Shown piece after piece: positions 43,290 through 51,920 of a stretch of 64,000 nt of DNA. This DNA is from Oligoflexales bacterium. Lineage in GTDB: Bacteria > Bdellovibrionota_B > Oligoflexia > Oligoflexales > Bog-1112. A program made the position numbers and the translations under genes. The stretch covers positions 34,494 to 98,493 of the forward strand of contig JAGNWK010000001.1 in NCBI GenBank assembly GCA_017985985.1, in the 5' to 3' direction. Each line of letters opens with the position of its first letter. Position 1 is the stretch's first letter. The notes beneath the pieces are model-generated. The model made no database searches, was not told the origin of the DNA, and saw nothing but the letters and a program-made list of their open reading frames with translations.

Positions 43290-44818
43290 AGTTTGCCGAC
43301 CTCTTCTGGAGCTAAACCTTGAACTTTGCGCAGGTTAGAGGCAGCACGGTGTAAGTCAATGCGTGAATTAAGCTCATCAGTTTCTGCCGAATTGCCATCT
43401 TTTTGGAAGTCAATAATATTCCGAATACTTGATTCTCCTATTTGGTAGCGATCAAATTCAGCTTGTAATTTGGCCAAAGATAGACCCTTTGATTTGGACG
43501 AAAGTTTTAATTTTTGTTGGGCAGCTTCCGCGGCATTAATGGCAGCCATAATTTCACGTTTTATTTGATTTTGTAGGGTTTCAAAATCAAGATCATCCTT
43601 TTTCAGTTGATTTTTAGCAGCAATATAAGAATTTTTGGCCTGATAGTTAAAAAGATCGTAAGTCAAAGTGAGAGTGATGGATTTTTGTGGTGAATGAAGA
43701 TCTAGAGGTTTTTCTAGGACTTTTGAAACGCTCTCTTCTTCTCTTTGCTTTTGATATTGGAAGCCCAAGTCTAATGAGGGGAGGGTGTTTGAGTACGAAA
43801 GAGTAGCATTTAAACGATCATTTTCGACTTTCCAAAGGAATGTGCGATAGTCAGATCGGTTGGCTTTAGCAACAGCAAAGAGTTCTTCAAATGAGAGTGT
43901 TTCAAAAACAGGTAGAGTCAAGATTTCTTTAGGATCTGGGTAAATGGACTCTTTGGCATTGATAACGCCTTTTAAATCTTCAATAGCATTTTTATATTCT
44001 TGTTGGGCTGCTACGACTTGGGATTCAGTTTGTGCTACTTGCAACTCAACCTGTACCAGTTCAAAATTGGCAATTTCACCTTGTTTGAAGAGTTCTTTGG
44101 TGTCTGCTAGCAAGGCCTTTGTTGCAGCAAAAGTATAGTTAATGATTTGCAGTTGAGCTTGTTTTTGAAAAACAGAATAATAAAGATTTTCGCCGCTATA
44201 GAGAGCGCTAATCAAATTTTTTCGAAATCCTTCCCGAGCTGTATCGAAGGTCAATTTTGATACTTTACTTTTTGCCCCTCCAGTAGATATGACATTGTTT
44301 TTAAGGAGATGAAATCCAAAAGTTGCCCCCATGTTAAGAGTGGAGGACTCTTGTGTACTGAAGGGGGATATGGATTCATCTTTGCTGATCTTAGGAAGAT
44401 TGAAGTTATAGTTAAATCCCCAATCTGTTTCGCCACCTATCCCCAAGGTGAAAGATGAACTTTTTGTTCTATTGGTGCTTTCTAGGGTGGTAATTCTGTC
44501 GAAACTTGTAGCTGAAGAGTCGCTGCTTGAAACTCCCAAATTAAGTTGAGGAAGAAGCATTTTGCGATCAATCTCATGCGTTAATTTTGCAAAGCTATTA
44601 TCTAACCTGGCTTGTTGTATCTGTAGGTTTGCACTCAGAATTTGGTTAAAAAACTCACCTTTCGGCATGGTTTTTTTAATTTCAGGGGGGAGTGCATAAG
44701 GATCGACGGCTTTGAGTACTTTCTTAAAAGAAGAATCATTTTTCCCAAAGGAAACATCGAATCTTAAGATGAGAAGGCTGACAAGAATAAAATTTGAAAT
44801 ACAGTTATTCTTTATCAT
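43286..44818 (-). CDS. TolC-like outer-membrane channel of the MacAB-like system
   Basis: A 510-residue outer-membrane factor with signal peptide (FILVSLLILRFDVSFG). It shows TolC-type coiled helices in both halves, for example FELVQVELQVAQTESQVVAAQQEYKNA-like in the first and LAKLQAEFDRYQIGESSIRNI near the end. It overlaps the adaptor gene start region by 14 bases and the ATPase gene by 4, so the operon order is adaptor, channel, ATPase, permease. Together these make a complete tripartite exporter. Confidence 0.87.
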   Translation of the reverse strand: MIKNNCISNFILVSLLILRFDVSFGKNDSSFKKVLKAVDPYALPPEIKKTMPKGEFFNQILSANLQIQQARLDNSFAKLTHEIDRKMLLPQLNLGVSSSDSSATSFDRITTLESTNRTKSSSFTLGIGGETDWGFNYNFNLPKISKDESISPFSTQESSTLNMGATFGFHLLKNNVISTGGAKSKVSKLTFDTAREGFRKNLISALYSGENLYYSVFQKQAQLQIINYTFAATKALLADTKELFKQGEIANFELVQVELQVAQTESQVVAAQQEYKNAIEDLKGVINAKESIYPDPKEILTLPVFETLSFEELFAVAKANRSDYRTFLWKVENDRLNATLSYSNTLPSLDLGFQYQKQREEESVSKVLEKPLDLHSPQKSITLTLTYDLFNYQAKNSYIAAKNQLKKDDLDFETLQNQIKREIMAAINAAEAAQQKLKLSSKSKGLSLAKLQAEFDRYQIGESSIRNIIDFQKDGNSAETDELNSRIDLHRAASNLRKVQGLAPEEVGKL

Positions 44819-45911
44819 CGATAAATACCCATTCCTTATCTTGTAGGCCGGATACGATCTCTACTTCATTTTCATTACGAAGGCCGAGTGTGACGGTCTG
44901 TTTAGTTGGGGCCATATCTTTGTTTTTAGAGGCAAGCACTACGGACTCTCCTCCAAGATCTCTGATAGCAGCGATGGGAATTAAATACACATCTGCCTTT
45001 TTTTCGAGAAGGACAGTAGCTTCCCCACTAAGTCCTTCTTTTAAGCCAGGGTTGGTTTTGTCAAAATTGATTTGCATTAGAAATTTTTTAGAAATACTCT
45101 CACCATTTTTTTGAGCTTGGGAACTAATTTTTGCGACTTTACCTTTTAGAATATCTTCTATCCCTTTGAGCTTTAGATCAATAACTTGCCCAGTACTTAA
45201 ACGGTGAGTGAACTCCTCTTCAACATCACAGCGAAAAACTAGCTTCTCACTTTTGGATATAGAGAGTAGTTTTGTCCCAGCTTTGATATTTTCTCCTCCT
45301 GTTTTTATCTGGAGAAGACCTATGATACTTCCTGATTCAGACGCTAAAATGTCCCCTGACTTCAAGTCTGCAGCTTTGGCAACAACCTGCTGACGCAATT
45401 TGTTCAATTCAATTTTCTTTGATTCAAGATTGGTTTCGGCGAGTTGAACTTCATTGAAAGCTTGCTCATATTCTTTTTGAGCGATGATTTTTTTGGTAAA
45501 AAGTATTTTTTTCCTTGCGAAATTATCGTTCTTTTCTTTCGTGAGGAGTGTTTCATTGCGGACTTCTAATGTCTTTAATTCCAATTGACTACGGGCATCA
45601 GATAGCGCTTTTTCAAGAGGGATTTTGCTGATTTGAATCAGCTTATCTCCTTTTTTGACTTTTTGACCTTCCTGAAAATAGGCTTTTTCTACCACCATAT
45701 CGTAGAGAGCATTTATATCGACGCGATTTTCTGCCTCTGTACTTCCGATCCAGGTTTTCTGTCTGAGGAACTCACCTTTCTTGATGGGTATAGCTAGCAG
45801 TTTTTCGGAGTCTCCAGCGCGAAGAATCGAAACCATTGGGAAAATCATTAAGAAGGCTAGAATTGGTTTTCTGATTTTTAAAAGGATTTCAAGAAGTGTA
45901 GAAAGCCCCAT
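44805..45911 (-). CDS. MacA/HlyD-type periplasmic adaptor
   Basis: A 368-residue membrane-fusion protein, first gene of the four-gene exporter operon. One N-terminal membrane segment is followed by a lipoyl half-motif (DMVVEKAYFQEGQKVKKGDKLI), a coiled coil (about residues 100-180), the second lipoyl half (SGSIIGLLQIKTGGENIKAGTK), a beta-barrel and the membrane-proximal end EVEIVSGLQDKEWVFIDD. This is the standard adaptor architecture. It could also serve the adaptor-less RND pump, but that is speculation. Confidence 0.9.
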   Translation of the reverse strand: MGLSTLLEILLKIRKPILAFLMIFPMVSILRAGDSEKLLAIPIKKGEFLRQKTWIGSTEAENRVDINALYDMVVEKAYFQEGQKVKKGDKLIQISKIPLEKALSDARSQLELKTLEVRNETLLTKEKNDNFARKKILFTKKIIAQKEYEQAFNEVQLAETNLESKKIELNKLRQQVVAKAADLKSGDILASESGSIIGLLQIKTGGENIKAGTKLLSISKSEKLVFRCDVEEEFTHRLSTGQVIDLKLKGIEDILKGKVAKISSQAQKNGESISKKFLMQINFDKTNPGLKEGLSGEATVLLEKKADVYLIPIAAIRDLGGESVVLASKNKDMAPTKQTVTLGLRNENEVEIVSGLQDKEWVFIDDKE

Positions 45912-45928
45912 CCATTACCCCAATATTG

Positions 45929-46096
45929 ATGATCGGTATGAAAAATTGGTTCTACAGATATCTTATATTCATTGCAGATGTCGTGAATCCGGTAATTTTT
46001 ACCGTGATGGGGAGTGTCAGGTACGGTCTATGGTTAGCGGTTTTGGCTTATCTAGTCATCACCCCACTGGGAAGCAAATGGCAGCATAAAGTGTGA
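45929..46096 (+). CDS. Small membrane protein, about 55 residues
   Basis: An open frame with Met codons at 45929 and 45938. It encodes a tyrosine-rich start, a hydrophobic segment (YLIFIADVVNPVIFTVMG) and a second one (YGLWLAVLAYLVITPLG) ending in a basic tail. Composition looks like a genuine two-helix peptide rather than chance. No ribosome-binding site stands out and no family is recognised. It faces away from the exporter operon. Confidence 0.4.
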   Translation: MIGMKNWFYRYLIFIADVVNPVIFTVMGSVRYGLWLAVLAYLVITPLGSKWQHKV

Positions 46097-46146
46097 AAAT
46101 TCCCCATAAAAAATCAGATCCGATTTATTTATACAGGATTGTTCCT

Positions 46147-46535
46147 ATGAGCCACTTACCTACGAGAATCCGAGAAATTCGAAAATTCCATGGAATAACA
46201 AAGGAGTAACTCGCAAAAAGTGCGGGTGTATCCCTTCCTTCTATGAGCCGGATGGAGCAAGGGATCAATTAAGACTGATTGAAAAGAAATTTGGCCTCAA
46301 GCGTCATAGCTATGTGGATCGATTCAAGCTTCTGATGCTTGTGGGTCAGCATAGTTTATCTTCAACTACTATTTTACCAGTGGTCGCGGATTAGCAGAGC
46401 TCATTGGAAAATGTGGCTGTTCTTATTGAAAAATATGCGAGTAGCCCCAAATTAGAGCTAGCTGATTTTTTTAAACGAATACTCTTTTGCTTTGTCATTG
46501 GCACTTCATGTCAACTGCTAAGCCCGCCACCCTGA
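46147..46535 (+). pseudogene. Decayed XRE-family (HTH) regulator
   Basis: The frame starts SHLPTRIREIRKFHGITKE, hits TAA at 46207, and continues in the same frame LAKSAGVSLPSMSRMEQGI to TAA at 46270. Read through, this is an XRE helix-turn-helix (pattern T-x-E-x-LA-x-x-AGVS-x-x-x-x-S-R-x-E-x-G) interrupted by stops. Downstream, another frame (46275-46535, stop at 46392) holds further plausible protein. At least two stops and one frameshift make it a pseudogene. It is bounded downstream by tRNA-Arg. Confidence 0.75.
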
Positions 46536-46590
46536 GTGGGGGGCTCGAGTAAACCCAGAGCAGACACAGCGATCTTGCCGGACAGTAATT

Positions 46591-46665
46591 TGGCGGTCCC
46601 AAGTGGAATCGAACCACTATTTAAGCATTAGGAATGCTTCGTTCTATCCATTAAACTATGGGACC
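46591..46665 (-). tRNA. tRNA-Arg (anticodon CCT)
   Basis: A 75-base cloverleaf on the minus strand with encoded CCA. The acceptor arms are GGTCCCA and TGGGACC. The anticodon stem AAGCA/TGCTT encloses TTCCTAA (anticodon CCT), and the T loop is TCGATTC. It reads AGG. The neighbouring decayed gene suggests this is a site of past insertion or rearrangement. Confidence 0.95.
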
Positions 46666-46678
46666 GAAGGCCAGATTC

Positions 46679-46707
46679 TTATTAACCATCTTCAGCCAAC
46701 TTGACAA
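46679..46707 (-). promoter_or_regulatory. Sigma-70-type promoter for tRNA-Arg
   Basis: On the minus strand TTGTCA (46707-46702) and TAATAA (46684-46679) are separated by 17 bases. The tRNA begins 13 bases downstream of the -10 box. Both hexamers match consensus well. Confidence 0.6.
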
Positions 46708-46875
46708 TTCTTATTTGCTCAATTTAGAGTGCGCTCCTCATATAAATGCTCGGCACGACGAACATAGCTCAAGAAAATAGGCTAAGTTCTTAAAGGCGAC
46801 TCGGCCCGAGTAGAAACTGGCGGCGGCCGCCCCCAGCCGGGATAGCAGTGGCGATATTTTAAAAAAGGCCCCCTG

Positions 46876-47709
46876 ATGAAGCAGTATCTGAGCTTACTCG
46901 AGGATGTATTAAAAAATGGTGTGGAAAAGCAGGATCGCACGGGCACGGGAACACTGTCTGTGTTTGGTCGGCAAATTCGCTATGATCTTGCAGAGGGATT
47001 TCCTTTGCTCACCACCAAGAAAATCCATACGAAGTCGATTCTTCATGAGCTTTTGTGGTTTTTGAAGGGCGACACCAATATCAAATATCTGAAGGAAAAC
47101 GGGGTAAAGATTTGGAATGAGTGGGCCACTCCCGAAGGAGAATTGGGCCCGGTGTATGGCCATCAGTGGCGTTTTTGGCCAGACGGAAAGGGCGGGCATA
47201 TCGATCAGATCGCCAACCTTGTCGACAGCCTGAAAAACAGGCCAGATAGCCGGCGCCATTTGTTTCATGCCTGGAATGTTGCCTATCTGCCGGATGAGAC
47301 CAAGAAGCCTTGGGAAAATGCCGCTGATGGAAAAATGGCTCTACCTCCCTGTCATTTGCTTTACCAGTTCTACGTAGCCAACAACAAGCTTTCATGTTTG
47401 CTCTACATCCGTTCCAACGACCTGTTCCTTGGCAATAGTTACAACACAGCCAGCGTTGCCTTTCTCACCCACATGCTTGCCCAGCAGTGTGGCTTTGACT
47501 TAGGTGAGATCATTATCTCTGTTGGGGATTTGCACCTCTACAAGAACCATCTGGATCAAAGCAGACTGCAGTTGACACGTGAGCCTCGGCCTCTGCCAAA
47601 ACTGGTCCTTAAACGCAAGCCAGATTCTATCTTTGAATATCGCTACGAGGATTTTGAAATCGTGGGTTATGACCCACATCCCCACATTGCTGCACCGATC
47701 GCCATTTAA
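46876..47709 (+). CDS. thyA: Thymidylate synthase ThyA
   Basis: A 277-residue thymidylate synthase making dTMP from dUMP with methylene-tetrahydrofolate. Landmarks are [19 protein letters not shown], the active-site [11 protein letters not shown] (Cys 159), [15 protein letters not shown] and [11 protein letters not shown]. Length is normal. The usual region after RPDSRRH reads [10 protein letters not shown], slightly divergent. It is followed 10 bases later by folA, the classical thyA-folA pair that couples dTMP synthesis to folate recycling. The intergenic stretch before it (46708-46875) contains a GC-rich inverted repeat but no gene. Confidence 0.97.
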   Translation: MKQYLSLLEDVLKNGVEKQDRTGTGTLSVFGRQIRYDLAEGFPLLTTKKIHTKSILHELLWFLKGDTNIKYLKENGVKIWNEWATPEGELGPVYGHQWRFWPDGKGGHIDQIANLVDSLKNRPDSRRHLFHAWNVAYLPDETKKPWENAADGKMALPPCHLLYQFYVANNKLSCLLYIRSNDLFLGNSYNTASVAFLTHMLAQQCGFDLGEIIISVGDLHLYKNHLDQSRLQLTREPRPLPKLVLKRKPDSIFEYRYEDFEIVGYDPHPHIAAPIAI

Positions 47710-47719
47710 GGGGGACTAC

Positions 47720-48271
47720 ATGAAAATTTCCATCATCGCAGCGATAGGCTTGCACAAAAGAGAAATTGGATTTGAAGGAAGACTGCCCTGGCACCTTTCA
47801 TGGGACCTGAAGAACTTTAAGAAGCTCACCATGGGGCACCACATCCTCATGGGACGCAAAACATACGAATCCATCGGTAGACCCCTACCTGGTCGAACGT
47901 CTGTCGTGCTGAGTCAAAGGAATGTCACAAGGGAAGCTGTCACTGCCAGTGCTAGCCACTTGAGTCGAGAGGCTCTGGATAAAGGGAGTCCGAATCTGAT
48001 CTGGGCAAGCCATCTGGATAAGGCGATTGATGATGCCCGAGCTAAGGGAGAGTCCGAACTCTTCGTCATCGGTGGCGCGCAGATTTATCAACATATGACC
48101 GCAAGAGCAGACAGGATGTACCTCACCACTGTGGACTACTCTGGTCCCAGTGATACGTATTTTCCAAATTTTTCTATGTCTGAGTGGACAAGCTTACACC
48201 GAGAAGAGCATGCAAGCTCTGCAGAGCAGTCCCTCTCCTTTAGTTTTGAGATTCTGGAGAGAAAGTTCTGA
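47720..48271 (+). CDS. folA: Dihydrofolate reductase FolA
   Basis: A 183-residue DHFR that regenerates tetrahydrofolate after ThyA. The start at 47720 has AAGGGGG upstream and gives the usual N terminus MKISIIAAIG; longer frames overlap thyA and are unlikely. Motifs are LPWHLSWDLKNFKKLT, ILMGRKTYESIGRPLPGR and LFVIGGAQIYQHM. All DHFR landmarks are intact. Confidence 0.96.
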   Translation: MKISIIAAIGLHKREIGFEGRLPWHLSWDLKNFKKLTMGHHILMGRKTYESIGRPLPGRTSVVLSQRNVTREAVTASASHLSREALDKGSPNLIWASHLDKAIDDARAKGESELFVIGGAQIYQHMTARADRMYLTTVDYSGPSDTYFPNFSMSEWTSLHREEHASSAEQSLSFSFEILERKF

Positions 48272-48307
48272 GAAGAATTCTCATAGGGGTTTGAAGTGAT
48301 AAATTTA

Positions 48308-49264
48308 TTAGTGGTGGATGCGCAAGTTAGGACCAGCAGCCTTAGAAGCAGGAAGAGGGGGGAGCCTCCTCACTTCTCCTGCCTCCTCCTTAGCCTTCCT
48401 GAGCTCTGCAGCCCTAGCAGCATCATCCCCAGGACTTGGCGCCCTTACAAGTGACGGAAGAAAAGAAGATGGTTGGTCCCGGGAAACTCCTCCTATCAAG
48501 TTATCATCGATCCTCTTGAATATTTTGTCTTGTTGGCTAACAATCTCTCGTTGCTCTGGAGAGATCTTTCCCAACTCATCTTGAAGTCTTTTCATAAACG
48601 CGGGAGGATCCTCGCTTACCCAATCTTTTGTTATATCGGCATCTTTGGGACTTTCAAAGCCTTGCGCTGTTTCTTCAATCACGCTTTGTATCCCTTTGAG
48701 GGCAACTGCCCTCTCAACTTCAATACCAACAACGCTTTTCAAATCAGGTGGCACGACATCAACTCGAGCAAGATAACCAGCTCGCAGGAGCTCAAATCTC
48801 AATTCTGCAGTTCTCTCTACGGGATCAAACTTAACAGCAGGATCAGGTACTGCGAGAGGTCGAAGTTCCAGCCGCAGTTGGTTTGCCTGTTCCTTTGCGT
48901 TATAAAAGTTGGCAGCATCTTTCAATGACATTTCTTGGATCTTTCCATCCATTATCACTTGACACATATCCTCCTCTCTTGGGTGTGGAAGGATAAAAAC
49001 ATTGCGATGCTCACTCCAAGTATGAAAATCTTGTCTTCCACCAGAAGAAAATTGAAGATTCACCTGAAAAGTTAAAACCCCCTCCAGCTGTCTTTACCTC
49101 TGAAAGTTTTGCTTTCAATTCTTCACCACTTAATCCAAAAGATGGGCCTGAAGAGTCTCCTTCTGCAGAGCTTGTTCCATGAGAAACGTTTCGTCCCTAT
49201 TAATTTTTTTACAAGAACTAAGAAGAAACATCATGGATAAGAAATATACATATCTAACTCTCAT
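48308..49264 (-). pseudogene. Frameshifted lipoprotein gene
   Basis: An ATG at 49264 opens a lipoprotein signal (VYFLSMMFLLSSCKK), in frame until TAA at 49132-49130. A second frame covers the middle (GTSSAEGDSSGPSFGLSGEE then LKAKLSEVKTAGGG). The first frame resumes at about 49060 and stays open to 48308 with a 251-residue charged, helical product. Two opposite frameshifts therefore best explain the locus. The 251-residue frame starting GTG at 49063 could also be a separate gene, but it would lack the signal its upstream DNA encodes. No family recognised. Confidence 0.7.
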
Positions 49265-49426
49265 GAACCTTCCCCTAAGCTCAAGAAAATATTTGCCGAT
49301 GCAAGACTGTTTTGGAAGAAATGAATTTAAACTTAATTTCTGATTTTACACGGGAAATTTGCTGACACCAAATGTCATTCTGTCAGGCAGAATTCCTGAA
49401 TTATCTGTCTTTTTTAATTTGATAGC

Positions 49427-49470
49427 TCTCGACGGAGCCTGCCTGAGCGAAGTCGAATGGGTTCGAGGGG
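49427..49470. repeat. Copy of the GACGGAGCCTGCC dispersed repeat
   Basis: CTCGACGGAGCCTGCCTGAG begins a copy of the repeat seen at 32003, continuing GCGAAGTCGAATGGG and ending TTCGAGGGG. The 283 bases between 49265 and 49547 contain only this repeat and no gene that I can support. Confidence 0.7.
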
Positions 49471-49547
49471 ACATGACTTAACTAGTCGGGAGAACCTCAC
49501 TCAGAGCCAACTGTTCTAAGTACTCCTAGCTAACTTGTCTAAAAAAA

Positions 49548-49802
49548 TTACTGAAGGTATCTATACATGAGATCTTTGATGATGGTCTGATAGGGGCGAC
49601 CATCAATTTTTGCTTTAAACTTGAAGGCTTCGAGAAGATCTTCCGCTACTTTTATACTTATAAGTTTGCTTTTTGTTTTACGTCCATCTTGAGCTATTAG
49701 TCTAAACTCATCAAGGAACTTAACAATCTGATCAGGTGAAAGCTGCTTGCAGTGCTCAAGATATTCATCTGTAAAAATCTGTAGTGCCTTTTCTTGCATC
49801 AA
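49548..49802 (-). CDS. CopG-type ribbon-helix-helix protein (antitoxin-like)
   Basis: An 84-residue protein whose C-terminal half KLISIKVAEDLLEAFKFKAK then PYQTIIKDLMYRYLQ matches the CopG_antitoxin ribbon-helix-helix pattern. It overlaps the nucleotidyltransferase gene by 4 bases (49799-49802) as ATGA, so the two are co-translated. Ribbon-helix-helix antitoxins usually bind palindromic operators upstream of their own operon, and a strong one lies at 50269. Confidence 0.8.
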   Translation of the reverse strand: MMQEKALQIFTDEYLEHCKQLSPDQIVKFLDEFRLIAQDGRKTKSKLISIKVAEDLLEAFKFKAKIDGRPYQTIIKDLMYRYLQ

Positions 49803-50260
49803 ATTTTCTCCAATGCTTCGAGATCCATTAGATCTTGTGGTCTTCCACTTTTTCTCTTCATTTTTATGAGATCTATTTTTGATAAAACAAAAATTTTAGA
49901 GGAAGATATTTTTTTTTCGATAACGGAACAGTTCTCTAAATTTTCCGTCATGATGACATCTACAATTTCAATTGGATTTTTAGGATTGTAAAAAGACCAG
50001 GCAATCAAATTACGCTTCTCGAGATACTCTTTCCTAAAATGAAATACTTCTGATGCAGTTACCGGTAGTCTTGGCTGGAGGCCTATCGACTTTAAAGCCA
50101 ATTCTGTAGCAATAAAAGCTTCTTCTTCATGCTTAATAATAAAATCTATATCAATAGTCCCTCGTAGAGCTCCATGCAGAGCAACAGCATATCCGCCCAC
50201 GACAGCATAAGAAACGGAGTGAGACTTTAAAGCTGTGCAAATTTTTTCGAGTAAGGTCAT
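49799..50260 (-). CDS. Nucleotidyltransferase-fold protein (MNT/AbiEii-like)
   Basis: A 153-residue protein of the minimal-nucleotidyltransferase fold. The N-terminal VVGGYAVALHGALRGTIDIDF gives the GG...T-x-DIDF pattern with the metal-binding aspartates. Such proteins act in toxin-antitoxin modules (MNT, AbiEii-type). AGGAGA lies 6 bases before the ATG. It is the first gene of the pair with the CopG protein. The RHH partner is unusual for this fold, so which protein is toxin and which antitoxin is uncertain. Confidence 0.8.
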   Translation of the reverse strand: MTLLEKICTALKSHSVSYAVVGGYAVALHGALRGTIDIDFIIKHEEEAFIATELALKSIGLQPRLPVTASEVFHFRKEYLEKRNLIAWSFYNPKNPIEIVDVIMTENLENCSVIEKKISSSKIFVLSKIDLIKMKRKSGRPQDLMDLEALEKI

Positions 50261-50268
50261 ACAATCTC

Positions 50269-50296
50269 CTATGGTATATACCAGTATATACCATAG
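50269..50296. promoter_or_regulatory. Perfect 13-base-arm palindrome, likely operator of the NTase/CopG pair
   Basis: CTATGGTATATAC (50269-50281) and GTATATACCATAG (50284-50296) are exact reverse complements around CA. Each arm also contains the smaller palindrome GTATATAC. It sits 9 bases upstream of the nucleotidyltransferase ATG and overlaps the ribosome-binding site, an ideal position for autorepression by the ribbon-helix-helix protein. Confidence 0.75.
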
Positions 50297-50382
50297 TTAA
50301 AGCTCTGTCTAATAGACTCTTTTGACCGTAAAATCAGCTGCTAATAAAATATTGAAAATGAGGACGCACATACGCCACTTCG

Positions 50383-50895
50383 TTAAGATTTAATTTTGAG
50401 ATAAGTTTTGAGCTGACTCGGATCGAGAGGTTTTTGAAGCAGCACTGTGACATTGAGTTTTTTCAGACCTTCTATCAACTCTGGGCTGCTGACATTTGAG
50501 ATAGCGATCAGGTTCGCCCATTCCATCATCTTCAAAGATCGGATCGTCTTCAAAAGTTTGATCCCATTCTTGTCGGGGAGCTGTAGGTTGATAAAAATAT
50601 AGGCGATGTCAGGATACTGCGCCATGATTTTCATAGCCTCCGGAATCTCTCCGGAATCCAGAAGGAGAAATTGTTCGCCAACGCAATCACGAAGAGTTTG
50701 GCGAGCTTTTCCGTCATCATCTACCAGTAGGATTTTTTTCCTATAGGCAGCTCGAGAGTTCTTGTCCTGAGAAGACTCCGTCTCAGGAAGAAGTTTAAGT
50801 CCTCTCAGAAAATCGATAACATCTTTTTTCGTTCCTTCTTTTTTGATTTCGTAGACTGCTAGTGCATCTTTTAAAAGCATCTTTACCTTCTCCAC
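50383..50895 (-). CDS. Pseudo-receiver (response-regulator fold) protein
   Basis: A 170-residue protein. An N-terminal helical region (residues 1-50) precedes a receiver domain with the acidic pocket VDDD (59-61) and the conserved lysine in LLQKPLD (K155). The phosphoacceptor position in IFINLQLPDKNG is asparagine 103, not aspartate. It therefore probably cannot be phosphorylated normally. It has no output domain. It is isolated from kinase genes; the nearest is the truncated kinase at 34 kb. Confidence 0.85.
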   Translation of the reverse strand: MEKVKMLLKDALAVYEIKKEGTKKDVIDFLRGLKLLPETESSQDKNSRAAYRKKILLVDDDGKARQTLRDCVGEQFLLLDSGEIPEAMKIMAQYPDIAYIFINLQLPDKNGIKLLKTIRSLKMMEWANLIAISNVSSPELIEGLKKLNVTVLLQKPLDPSQLKTYLKIKS

Positions 50896-51075
50896 TTGAG
50901 GACACGGTCTTATCGGAGAATTTCGTCAAGATTTGAGAAAGTGGAAGAACGTATCTTCTTGATGAATTTGCGTTTATAGTCTGTCTGCTAGGCTAGGGCT
51001 GTCATATATTTGACTCCCTAGTCTGTGAGGGGCCTATACGCCCCAGAAACTAAAGATATGTTTAAAGGAGTTTAT

Positions 51076-51660
51076 ATGTCCGTACTCGTAGGAAAACAGG
51101 CACCAGACTTCACTGCCGCAGCTGTTGTAAACGGCGAGATGAAAGACAAGTTAAAGTTGAGTGACTACAGGGGGAAGTACGTTCTCTTGTTCTTTTACCC
51201 ACTAGACTTTACTTTTGTTTGCCCGACTGAACTTCATGCTTTCCAAGAAAAAGTTGAAGATTTTAAAAAACTCAACTGTGAAGTCATCGGCTGTTCAGTT
51301 GATTCCCAATTCAGTCATTACGCTTGGCTCAATACCCCAAAAACAGAGGGTGGTATTCAGGGCGTAAGATACCCTGTCGTCTCTGACATCAACAAAACAA
51401 TCGCACGTGATTACGACGTGCTCATTCCTCAGGATGGCGTTGCGCTTAGAGGAAGTTTCCTCATCGATAAAGCCGGAGTTGTTCGTCACCAAACTGTAAA
51501 CGATCTTCCCCTCGGCAGAAATATTGATGAGTATCTGCGTCTGCTCGAAGCTCTTCAGTACACAGAAGAGCATGGAGAAGTTTGTCCAGCGAATTGGAAA
51601 AAAGGCAAAAAGGCCATGAAAGCTAATTCATCTGGCCTTAAAAACTACTTTAATTCCTAA
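51076..51660 (+). CDS. 2-Cys peroxiredoxin (AhpC/Prx type)
   Basis: A 194-residue thiol peroxidase that reduces peroxides. The peroxidatic cysteine is in [12 protein letters not shown] and the resolving cysteine in [14 protein letters not shown], as in typical 2-Cys peroxiredoxins. AAAGGAG lies 5 bases before ATG 51076; an upstream in-frame ATG at 51025 adds residues that do not resemble the family. It is probably an oxidative-stress defence. An intrinsic terminator follows. Confidence 0.95.
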   Translation: MSVLVGKQAPDFTAAAVVNGEMKDKLKLSDYRGKYVLLFFYPLDFTFVCPTELHAFQEKVEDFKKLNCEVIGCSVDSQFSHYAWLNTPKTEGGIQGVRYPVVSDINKTIARDYDVLIPQDGVALRGSFLIDKAGVVRHQTVNDLPLGRNIDEYLRLLEALQYTEEHGEVCPANWKKGKKAMKANSSGLKNYFNS

Positions 51661-51669
51661 GTTCTTTTC

Positions 51670-51698
51670 GTGAGGGGCCGTTCCCTCCCCTCACTTTT
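51670..51698 (+). terminator. Intrinsic terminator of the peroxiredoxin gene
   Basis: GTGAGGGG (51670-51677) pairs with CCCCTCAC (51687-51694) and is followed by TTTT (51695-51698). The 25-base hairpin is the exact reverse complement of the one at 5226. It also serves the convergent small gene. Confidence 0.8.
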
Positions 51699-51912
51699 AC
51701 GACCTATCTTTCTTCTTATAGAGGATGGCGATAGCCAGAGGGTCTTTCTTGATGACAGGCCGTTTGGGGAACCAGCTTGCTGAGTTGTCAAAGCTCTTCA
51801 GAGAGTCTCCATTTTTCATCCTGCGAATCAGATCAGAGTTGTACTGCTTTCTCTTAAGATCCTTGTCAAACGCGTAACTTTTTTTTCCATCATGGATCGT
51901 AAACTTCGACAT
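51697..51912 (-). CDS. Small basic hypothetical protein next to ddl
   Basis: A 71-residue basic protein (many Lys and Arg) with no membrane segment. AGGA lies 7 bases before the ATG, and the gene begins 8 bases after the ddl stop, so they are likely co-transcribed. The composition and the pattern SLKSFDNSASWFPKRPVIKK look like a small conserved protein, but I do not recognise it. Confidence 0.65.
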   Translation of the reverse strand: MSKFTIHDGKKSYAFDKDLKRKQYNSDLIRRMKNGDSLKSFDNSASWFPKRPVIKKDPLAIAILYKKKDRS

Positions 51913-51920
51913 AGTTTTTC

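Noticed and set aside
46800..46850. GC-rich inverted repeat as an origin or attachment site
   Set aside because: It is short, isolated and lacks flanking direct repeats or DnaA boxes.
47579..47719. Longer start for folA inside thyA
   Set aside because: The true DHFR N terminus and a good ribosome-binding site are at 47720.
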